From positions 1 through 29,134 of the IMG/VR virus record IMGVR_UViG_3300005511_000051: a DNA stretch of 29,134 nucleotides, one strand, 5' to 3'. The stretch is from a virus. A program made the position numbers and the translations under genes. The notes under the pieces are model-generated. The model saw only the letters and a program-made list of their open reading frames with translations, was not told where the DNA came from and did no database searches. Of the stretch, positions 6,318 through 11,903 are shown piece by piece. The number at the start of each line of letters is the position of its first letter. The stretch's first letter is position 1.

Positions 6318-7420
6318 TGAAAGACATGCCCCGCAAATTGCCTCTCAACGTCACGATGGAACGAAGCCGCCATGGAACGGTGGTGTTCTACTATCGTGTC
6401 GACAAAGGCCCTCGCACCCGCATTCATGGCGTTCCGAACACGCCAGAGTTCGAAGCAGCATACAAGGCCATCGTGGCGGGGACGCCGATCGTCAAGGCTC
6501 GCGACAAGGCGGACACTAAAACTCTCAAGTGGCTGATCGAACGATACATGGAATCGGCCGGATGGAAGAACCTGTCTGACGCCACCCGGAAACAGCGCGG
6601 GAATCTTTTCAAACAGGCGATCGCCAATTCAGGGAATGCCGACTACCGGGATATATCCGGCCAAGATGTCAGGAACGCGATCGATGCCAGGGGAGACACC
6701 CCAGCGCAAGCGAATTGCTACCTCAAGGCCCTTCGAGGGCTTTTTGAATGGGCGCTGAAAAACAACCACGTCGATATTGACCCCACGCATGGCGTCGAGC
6801 GAATAGGTTACAAGAGCGACGGATTTGCCGCTTGGGATGCTTCTGACGTTCGCCAGTTCTGCCATAAGTGGAAGGTAGGGACAAAGCCGCGGCTGGCTAT
6901 TGAGCTTCTTCTCTGCTCTGGCCTGCGCCGGTCTGATGTCGTTCGCGCCGGTCGCCAGCATATGAGCGGCAACACATTCTCAATCAGGACGGTGAAGACA
7001 GGGACGGAGATAAGCGTCGAGTTCTCCGACCGTCTCATAGACGTGATCAATGCCACCGATACCGGCGAATTGCATTTCCTTGTGAGCAGCTACGGAACGC
7101 CGTTCACAGTCGAAAGCTTTGGGAATTGGTTCCGTGACTGCTGCCGTGACGCTGGCATAAAAAAGAGCGCTCATGGCGTCCGGAAGTTTGTTGCGACCAT
7201 GGCGGCGAACAGCGGCGCATCGGCTCATGAGCTGATGGCACAGTTCGGATGGTCGAACGTTCGGCAAGCCGAGGTCTACACAAAAAAGGCAGACCGGAAG
7301 CGGCTTGGCGTGTCCGCGTCCAGGATGGCAGCGGAACAGATGGAGAAGGAACTTTCCCCGCACCCGAATTCCAGTGCGGGGGATGTGTCAAAAAAATCAA
7401 TAAAAACAAAGCCTGAATAA
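6317..7420 (+). CDS. int: Tyrosine-family phage integrase
   Basis: A 367-residue site-specific recombinase that would integrate the phage at attB and, with a partner, excise it. The start ATG 6317 overlaps the preceding stop. Residues about 65-155 form the core-binding (SAM-like) domain (LKWLIERYME, LKALRGLFEWAL). The catalytic domain holds R204 in SGLRRSD, K227 in VKTG, H286 and R289 in HGVRK, W312 in FGWSN in place of the second His, and the nucleophile Y321 in AEVYTKK. The last 25 residues are a poorly structured Ser/Lys tail. The gene closes the early operon and is followed by repeated CCCGCACC elements that may belong to attP. Confidence 0.95.
   Translation: MKDMPRKLPLNVTMERSRHGTVVFYYRVDKGPRTRIHGVPNTPEFEAAYKAIVAGTPIVKARDKADTKTLKWLIERYMESAGWKNLSDATRKQRGNLFKQAIANSGNADYRDISGQDVRNAIDARGDTPAQANCYLKALRGLFEWALKNNHVDIDPTHGVERIGYKSDGFAAWDASDVRQFCHKWKVGTKPRLAIELLLCSGLRRSDVVRAGRQHMSGNTFSIRTVKTGTEISVEFSDRLIDVINATDTGELHFLVSSYGTPFTVESFGNWFRDCCRDAGIKKSAHGVRKFVATMAANSGASAHELMAQFGWSNVRQAEVYTKKADRKRLGVSASRMAAEQMEKELSPHPNSSAGDVSKKSIKTKPE
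7356..7381 (+). repeat. Inverted repeat inside the 3' end of int
   Basis: CCCCGCAC at 7356-7363 is matched by its exact reverse complement GTGCGGGG at 7374-7381 around a 10-base loop. The hairpin lies in codons encoding the non-conserved C-terminal tail of the integrase. No T-run follows on either strand, so it is not a standard terminator. It contains one copy of the CCCGCACC word repeated downstream and could be a recombinase or accessory-protein site. Confidence 0.5.
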
Positions 7421-7563
7421 TGTTGTGGTGCCCCATGCCGATGTGGCATAATGGTTTATTATCAAGCAGTTAGAGTCCCCGCACCTGCCTCTACGTGCCC
7501 ATTGTTATTACTTACTAACCCGTTTCGGTGCCCGCACCTAAATCAGCAAGGAGAAGCGCCTGC
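7421..7563 (+). other. Candidate attP region after integrase
   Basis: The 143-base gap between int and the next gene holds two more copies of CCCGCACC (7478-7485 and 7531-7538; the first copy is at 7357-7364 in int). It also holds two copies of GGTGCCC (7427-7433 and 7527-7533) and two short palindromes: ATGCC-GATGT-GGCAT (7435-7449) and ATAAT-GGTTT-ATTAT (7448-7462). Phage attP sites commonly lie directly beside int and carry such arm and core repeats. The stretch GAGTCCCCGCACC (7473-7485) vaguely resembles the T-arm and acceptor end of a tRNA or tmRNA gene, a usual attB target. The attP assignment is inference. Confidence 0.4.
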
Positions 7564-8022
7564 ATGGCTGACCCCCGCGCCGAAAATTGGCTAAAGAATC
7601 TGCCCGATTTGGTCGAGACAGAAACGGGGTGGGAGCTTCGCGGGTTCGTCCCACTCGCGACCTCATGGAACTATCCAAGGGTCAAGGATAAGAAGGCTTT
7701 CATTTATGCCTTCAGCCACAAAGATATTACAAAGATTGGACGCTCGTCCTGTCCAGAGAAGAGGCTGGAGAGCATTAAGTGGCAATGGAAGGCTCCAGAC
7801 CTCAAACTGGTAACGGCTGCTGAAGTCCCCTACGCGGGGTCAATCTATGCTGAACGCATGATGCATATCGAATTCGAAGATCGGGAACTCGCCAGAGAGT
7901 GGTTTCATTTACCGCCTCAAGAGTTCATAGACTTTCTGCCATTCGTCGTGATCGGCGCTAGGCTGTATGACGAGGCATGCAGGAAATGGTTTGAGTATCG
8001 GCATCCAAACGGTGAGAGCTAG
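7564..8022 (+). CDS. GIY-YIG-like (T5orf172/Mug113-type) protein
   Basis: A 152-residue protein; ATG 7564 is preferred because AAGGAG (7548-7553) lies 10 bases upstream. The core KKAFIYAFSHKDITKIGRS gives the Y and KIG elements of the GIY-YIG fold. It is followed by a conserved Arg/Lys helix (CPEKRLESIKW), a glutamate in AERMMHIEF, and DRELAREWFHL. This matches the compact T5orf172/Mug113 branch of GIY-YIG domains, thought to act on DNA. The gene is separately transcribed or follows int. It looks AT-richer than the early operon and lies beside the putative attP, a usual place for accessory genes. Confidence 0.68.
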   Translation: MADPRAENWLKNLPDLVETETGWELRGFVPLATSWNYPRVKDKKAFIYAFSHKDITKIGRSSCPEKRLESIKWQWKAPDLKLVTAAEVPYAGSIYAERMMHIEFEDRELAREWFHLPPQEFIDFLPFVVIGARLYDEACRKWFEYRHPNGES

Positions 8023-8226
8023 GCACACAGACGTTCTACAAGCGTTCCCCACCTCGTGCCATAGAAGGTGAAAGGAGAGAGGGTAGACGCACGGCCCTGA
8101 AGTCGTCTAGGAACTGAGGGCTATTCAGGTAAGAATTTGGGGTAACATGCGGCTGCAGGCCGCGCTTGATGTTGAGTGCCGAAGGGGCTATCAGCGATCG
8201 AAACACAGTAAACCGGGGGCTAAACC
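8023..8226. other. 204-base non-coding gap before the methyltransferase
   Basis: I see no convincing gene here. It contains a purine-rich GGTGAAAGGAGAGAGGG stretch (from about 8067) with no start codon at the right distance. It also has a small hairpin GCGGC-TGCAG-GCCGC at 8149-8163. A weak promoter-like pair lies at 8166-8171 and 8189-8194, reported separately. Confidence 0.5.
8166..8194 (+). promoter_or_regulatory. Weak sigma-70-like promoter for the methyltransferase
   Basis: TTGATG (8166-8171) is separated by 17 bases from TATCAG (8189-8194), giving four matches of six in each box. The expected transcript would start about 25 bases before the GTG start at 8227. It is the only promoter-like pair found in this gap, but the match is modest. 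Confidence 0.25.
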
Positions 8227-8904
8227 GTGTCAGACAAGCAATTTAAATATATATCAAACGATCCAGATTATCGTCATCTCACAGACCGCGATCGCTTCAA
8301 AGCTCTTTACAACGAGGTCGGAACTGTCGAGGCAAACTTGCAGGTCAAATGGCGCGAAGAATGGATGTCCCGGTTTAGCCCTAAGGCTAACGCCACGATA
8401 CTAGAGCTTGGCGCTCACAACGGTCCTAACCTCATTCACTACGCCAGGCTGGGGCACCATGTTACCGGCGTGGAGATTTCGGACACATTGAAAGCTACCT
8501 TTGAACGCCATGCCAGAGCCGAACCTACCGAGGTGCAAAAGAGGATGGTTTGGGTGAGCGGCTGGATCGAAGAGTTTAAGCCGCGCCGAAAGTATGACTA
8601 CGTTCTACTTACTGAAGTTTTGGAGCATGTCGCTGACCCCCTTCCCATAATCCAGAAGTCGGCGGAATGCGTGACCAACAACGGTATCATATACATAACG
8701 AGCCCAAGCACGCTTTGGGGGAACAACACCCATGTTCGCGGCGTACCGCCGTTAGAACTAGAAAACTGGCTGGAGATTGCTGGCCTCACCCCAATCTACA
8801 ATATTGACGTTGATGGTCGAACATTCTGTGAGGCAAAGTTGAAGCATCCAGCAAAGGAGAGCCTGTGGGAGAAAATCAGGGGCTTCTGGCGCCACCGAGG
8901 CTAA
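8227..8904 (+). CDS. Class I SAM-dependent methyltransferase
   Basis: A 225-residue protein from GTG 8227. The Rossmann-type SAM site is clear: motif I ILELGAHNGPN (E60 to G66), motif II GVEIS with acidic E83, and the post-core YDYVLLTEVLEHVADPL typical of UbiG-like Methyltransf_11/23 enzymes. A closing strand with YITSPS follows. It lacks the NPPY-type motif of adenine DNA methylases and the Pro-Cys motif of cytosine ones. A small molecule, sugar or lipid substrate is therefore more likely than DNA. It looks AT-richer than the virion genes and sits between int and the lysis end of the late block, a typical accessory (moron) position. Substrate unknown. Confidence 0.85.
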   Translation: MSDKQFKYISNDPDYRHLTDRDRFKALYNEVGTVEANLQVKWREEWMSRFSPKANATILELGAHNGPNLIHYARLGHHVTGVEISDTLKATFERHARAEPTEVQKRMVWVSGWIEEFKPRRKYDYVLLTEVLEHVADPLPIIQKSAECVTNNGIIYITSPSTLWGNNTHVRGVPPLELENWLEIAGLTPIYNIDVDGRTFCEAKLKHPAKESLWEKIRGFWRHRG

Positions 8905-9026
8905 GCCACGTCGCGAGACCCTCGCATGCCAACTGCGATCGGCGTTTCCCAGGTGGGGGCGTCACTCGGCAATGGAACTTGGCAAGAGAGGCGATTCGCC
9001 GGTTCGCAGCAAGATTAAGCCGCAGG

Positions 9027-9656
9027 TCAAGCCGCCGTAACATTGGTTAAATGAATGCCTGTTGTTGTCGTGACAGCCATAACGGCCCTAACACCCGCAA
9101 ACCCGGCGGCAGTAATGTCAGTGTCAGTTGCAGATATCCGCACTACACCGTCAATGCTAGCCGAGATAGCAGATCCCACCATGGTGAGCCGAACTACCTT
9201 AGAGCCTGATGTAAACGTTGTGGCGTAGCTCGATCCAAGCTGCGTGGCCACGCCAGCGATGATTTTAAACATCGAAAAGTTTCCGGATGTTTGCGACCAC
9301 CGAACGGTGTAATACGTGTTCGCTCCTGCCGAGGCCCGGCCAAAGACCCCTACGTTATCTCCTGAAACAGTAGACAGGAAATCAAACGTGCCCTCGACAT
9401 AGTAGTCAGCGGACGGTGGGACGGCTGAGTTTCGATATATGGCGGCGCCAGAAGCACTGTATAGCCTGTTATTATTTATTGCGCTATTCGGTGAAGGCAC
9501 ATTGCCAAACTGCGCAGACCACACTCCACCTATTTCCGGAGTGTGATTGATGATCAAAACCCCATTGGTGTCTGTGAACGTGTCGCTCAAAAAGGGGCCG
9601 GTTCCGGAGCCGATGATGCCGATGCCGACACCTATGCCGAGTCCCAAACCGGTCAT
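9027..9656 (-). CDS. ConA-like lectin/jellyroll virion-associated protein
   Basis: A 209-residue protein at the far end of the late block; AGGAA lies 7 bases before its start at 9656. The N-terminus is a glycine-rich stretch (MTGLGLGIGVGIGIIGSG). A beta-sandwich pattern follows: FLSDTFTDTNG, TPEIGGVW, YYVEGTFDFLS, VGVFGRASA, YYTVRWSQTS, VVRLTMVGSAISASIDGVV and GFAGVRAVM. This is the layout of ConA-like/LamG jellyroll domains that bind sugars. It may be an appended receptor-binding or capsid-decoration protein. The region looks AT-richer than the portal and coat genes. Fold call moderate, virion location inferred from gene order. Confidence 0.62.
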   Translation of the reverse strand: MTGLGLGIGVGIGIIGSGTGPFLSDTFTDTNGVLIINHTPEIGGVWSAQFGNVPSPNSAINNNRLYSASGAAIYRNSAVPPSADYYVEGTFDFLSTVSGDNVGVFGRASAGANTYYTVRWSQTSGNFSMFKIIAGVATQLGSSYATTFTSGSKVVRLTMVGSAISASIDGVVRISATDTDITAAGFAGVRAVMAVTTTTGIHLTNVTAA

Positions 9657-9665
9657 ATTAGGTTC

Positions 9666-9938
9666 CTATTCTTTCGCGGTGTAGGCGTCGATCAGCTTGC
9701 GAGCCTTTCCTAGCACATACCAGGATGAAGCCGAGCTGATGCACCAAGCGGCAATGAGGTTGTCTGTCGTCTCTGGCCATTCGAGGAGATGGAGGACGAC
9801 ATGCCCGAAAATATAGCCGCCGACGATCGCGACGACGGTTCGCCTGATGAAGCCTGTTCTAGATCTGGGAGGATCAAATACAAGCGCCAGGAGGGCGCCC
9901 GATAGGACGCCGACGACCTTAGCGACGACGCCTTCCAT
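9666..9938 (-). CDS. Small membrane protein, holin candidate
   Basis: A 90-residue protein with about three hydrophobic segments: VVGVLSGALLALVF, VVAIVGGYIFGHVVLHLL, and a weaker one around NLIAAWCISSASSWYVLG. It has basic residues between the first two and a charged C-terminus. Size, topology and position in the lysis part of the late block fit a class I-like holin, which would open the inner membrane for the endolysin. Its start overlaps the stop of the next upstream gene. The family was not recognised with certainty; the 163-residue neighbour is the other holin candidate. Confidence 0.6.
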   Translation of the reverse strand: MEGVVAKVVGVLSGALLALVFDPPRSRTGFIRRTVVAIVGGYIFGHVVLHLLEWPETTDNLIAAWCISSASSWYVLGKARKLIDAYTAKE

Positions 9939-10429
9939 TATTTTCTGACTTTGTGGAACGGCTGCGTTTGACGAGAACGCCGTAAAGCCAGGTCAGAGCG
10001 ATGAAGATGAGGATGCCAATCCCAATCAGAATGTCCCTCATTCGCTCTTGCCCTATCCAAAATTGATGTCGCGCCAATCAATAGGAGCGCGACCCAATTC
10101 AGGATTTCGAGCGCGACAATGTACACCCATTGGTCAACGATAATATTTGATAGTCGAAATAGACTGATGAGTACGGAAAGCTGGAAAATCCGATAAATTC
10201 CGGATATCTCCCATTTCTCAACTCCGAAGAAATAGACGGCCAAACACACGGCACTATCACAGGCCAGTGTGAAGGCTGGAGCGTGCGGAAGGCCATATCT
10301 GGCATAGGCTGTCGAGACAACGAAGGAAGCCGCCCCGCAGGCCAGCCAGAGCCACGCGCGGGGAAGCCTTGACGAGATCAGGCCGGTGATGAGAAGGCCG
10401 ATCAGCAGGGCAAGCTGAAACTCGTTCAT
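9938..10429 (-). CDS. Polytopic membrane protein of the lysis region
   Basis: A 163-residue protein with about five membrane helices. Segments include LALLIGLLITGLIS, AWLWLACGAASFVVSTAY, FTLACDSAVCLAVYFFGV, IFQLSVLISLF and VALEILNWVALLLIGATSI. A hydrophilic His/Arg-rich tail follows. It is coupled to the 90-residue membrane gene by a one-base stop/start overlap. Its position after the spanins suggests an accessory lysis or superinfection function, but no family was recognised. Confidence 0.6.
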   Translation of the reverse strand: MNEFQLALLIGLLITGLISSRLPRAWLWLACGAASFVVSTAYARYGLPHAPAFTLACDSAVCLAVYFFGVEKWEISGIYRIFQLSVLISLFRLSNIIVDQWVYIVALEILNWVALLLIGATSILDRARANEGHSDWDWHPHLHRSDLALRRSRQTQPFHKVRK

Positions 10430-10430
10430 A

Positions 10431-10754
10431 TCAACGATCCCCGCCGCCTAAGATAGACACACCCCCGACGGACGAAGGCGGGATGACATCGACGCCAGCA
10501 TCCTGGCAAATCTTCGTCTGCTTGGCGTGGAGATCGGCCGCGGCGTTGGCAGCCTTAGCAACCAGCCCCGGAATCGCCCGCGCTTCTGCGATGATCTGCT
10601 TCGCGGCAATGGCCTTTGTCACCATCCCCAATTCGACGCCGTCTTCCGTGATGCTGGCGAGACGCTGGGAAGCGAGGTAGGCTTTCGTCAGGTACTTATC
10701 GATATCGGCCTGCGCCTGCACGCCTGCGTTAACTGTTTCTTCAATGGTAGGCAT
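10431..10754 (-). CDS. Helical hypothetical protein
   Basis: A 107-residue, mainly helical protein (VNAGVQAQADIDKYLTKAY, AIAAKQIIAEARAIPGLVAKAANAAADLHAKQT) ending in a flexible PPSSVGGVSILGGGDR tail. It has no membrane segment or signal. It lies between the o-spanin-like gene and the membrane proteins, one base from the next gene's start. Alanine-rich helices of this size recur in phage late regions without a known role. Confidence 0.55.
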   Translation of the reverse strand: MPTIEETVNAGVQAQADIDKYLTKAYLASQRLASITEDGVELGMVTKAIAAKQIIAEARAIPGLVAKAANAAADLHAKQTKICQDAGVDVIPPSSVGGVSILGGGDR

Positions 10755-10772
10755 AAGCAGTCCTTTCGGTGG

Positions 10773-10985
10773 TTATTTCGCGCAGCCCTTCTGGGCCTGA
10801 CAGGTTTTGTTATGGCTGGCGACCTCGTTTGCAAAAGGCCGATCGTTGGCTATGATGAATGAACGGGTTGCGGCCGAAGGATGAAGCAGCTCGAAGCCGG
10901 AGCCGTCAGCGACAGATGCCGTCTTCGTACAGGCCGCCAAGCTCCCGGCACAAAGCACCGTCATCAAGATTGCGAATCTCCGCAT
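10773..10985 (-). CDS. Rz1-like outer-membrane spanin lipoprotein
   Basis: A 70-residue lipoprotein with two Arg, a hydrophobic signal and the lipobox SLAAC (C19). It overlaps the 3' end of the Rz-like gene by 80 bases in another frame, the arrangement typical of Rz/Rz1 spanin pairs. It would sit in the outer membrane and contact the inner-membrane partner to fuse the two membranes at lysis. Unlike lambda Rz1 it is not proline-rich, and it has two further cysteines near the C-terminus (TCQAQKGC). The call depends mainly on the lipobox and the overlap. Confidence 0.68.
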   Translation of the reverse strand: MRRFAILMTVLCAGSLAACTKTASVADGSGFELLHPSAATRSFIIANDRPFANEVASHNKTCQAQKGCAK

Positions 10986-11169
10986 TGGTTTTGCTCCGCG
11001 TTTCGATGTTTTTCATTGCCTGCTGGAGGATGGCCGCACGTTCCATCTCCCTGCCCGCGTCACGAGCTGCGGGGATGACCCATAGGGCGTTGACCGCCTG
11101 CATGATGAGGAAGACAGCGAGGCCACCAAAGACGGCCCCTGCGATGGCGGATGCGCGGGAGAAGATCAT
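10906..11169 (-). CDS. Rz-like inner-membrane spanin
   Basis: An 87-residue protein from ATG 11169, chosen because it overlaps the endolysin stop (ATGA) and places a membrane helix right at the N-terminus (AIAGAVFGGLAVFLIMQAV). A charged, coiled-coil-like helix follows (RDAGREMERAAILQQAMKNIETRSK), then a tail with two cysteines (ALCRELGG, DGICR). This is the topology of an i-spanin: N-in membrane anchor with a periplasmic helix reaching towards the outer-membrane lipoprotein. The longer upstream frame would run into the endolysin gene. Confidence 0.72.
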   Translation of the reverse strand: MIFSRASAIAGAVFGGLAVFLIMQAVNALWVIPAARDAGREMERAAILQQAMKNIETRSKTNAEIRNLDDGALCRELGGLYEDGICR

Positions 11170-11849
11170 GACCGCACCTTGCGATAGATGCCGTAGACCG
11201 TGAGGGCCACGATAATGCCTGCCACAGTCATCCGCGCCCAATCCCCGCTGGATAGCTCGCTCTGCTGCTTCGTCACGGCGTCGATGATGTCAGGAACAGA
11301 AGGAGCGATCGAAGTGACAGCGCCGCCAGCGCCCGTGCCGACGATGACAGCCACGTCCTTCTTTGCTACCGTCTTCTGAACCGGCGCATTGGACGAGGAA
11401 ACGAATTCGCCCTTGGCCCAAAGGCCAGCTTCAGCCGATCGGCGGTTGACAAGGCCCTTGACCTTCTTGCCGCCTGCGTTCACCCACTTCATCAGCTCGC
11501 CGGGAACCGCGTCGTAATCGCCGGCATTGAGCTTTTTCAGAAGCGTGGACTTGTGCAGCGCTCCGGTGTTAAAGTCGAAGGAGACGAGAACGGCAAACTG
11601 GTTGTCCGTGAGCGGGACTTTCACAAGTCGTTCAACGCGCTCTTCGAATTTCCGCAGATCCGACTTGAGGATTTCTTCCGCCTCGACAAGGTTGATCCGC
11701 ATGCCAGGCTTGACGTTCGGGATGCCCGCCGCACTCGTATGGCCGTAGCCAACCGTCCAGATCCCGGCCACATCCTTGTAGGAGATAAGCTCGCAGCCTT
11801 CCCATTGCTTGACGAGCGAAAGCCCCGCCGCGCTGATACGTCGTGTCAT
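11166..11849 (-). CDS. GH24 phage lysozyme (endolysin)
   Basis: A 227-residue peptidoglycan muramidase that cleaves the MurNAc-GlcNAc bond at host lysis. The T4/P22-type catalytic triad is present with exact family spacing: E17 in KQWEG, D26 in YKDVAG and T32 in WTVGYGHT. RSAEAGLWAKGEF closes the domain near residue 150. About 75 residues follow, containing a linker and a C-terminal membrane helix (VAGIIVALTVYGIY) with a basic end, so the enzyme may be held at the membrane. There is no N-terminal SAR signal, so release should need a holin. AAGGA precedes the start. Confidence 0.92.
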   Translation of the reverse strand: MTRRISAAGLSLVKQWEGCELISYKDVAGIWTVGYGHTSAAGIPNVKPGMRINLVEAEEILKSDLRKFEERVERLVKVPLTDNQFAVLVSFDFNTGALHKSTLLKKLNAGDYDAVPGELMKWVNAGGKKVKGLVNRRSAEAGLWAKGEFVSSSNAPVQKTVAKKDVAVIVGTGAGGAVTSIAPSVPDIIDAVTKQQSELSSGDWARMTVAGIIVALTVYGIYRKVRS

Positions 11850-11877
11850 GTGATTTCCTTTTGGTGGAATGGAAAGG

Positions 11878-11894
11878 CCCGCAGTGCTTGCGGG
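11878..11894 (-). terminator. Possible weak terminator between tailspike and endolysin
   Basis: On the - strand a 6-base-pair hairpin (CCCGCA / TGCGGG, loop of 5) lies in the 54-base gap after the tailspike stop and is followed by CCTTTCC. The T-run is poor, so termination would be partial at best. It could instead tune translation of the lysis genes. Confidence 0.3.
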
Positions 11895-11903
11895 GGGAAG
11901 CGT

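Noticed and set aside
7435-7462. Two short palindromes after int considered as an integrase terminator
   Set aside because: The stems are only 5 bases and no T-run follows; they fit better as part of a possible attP.
8926-9018. A 30-codon frame between the methyltransferase and the lectin gene
   Set aside because: No ribosome site, no membrane or signal feature, and too short to judge without conservation data.
8905-9026. Terminator search between the converging methyltransferase and lectin genes
   Set aside because: GCGAG-ACC-CTCGC and GGCGATTCGCC are present, but stems are short or lack a loop and no T-tract follows on either strand.
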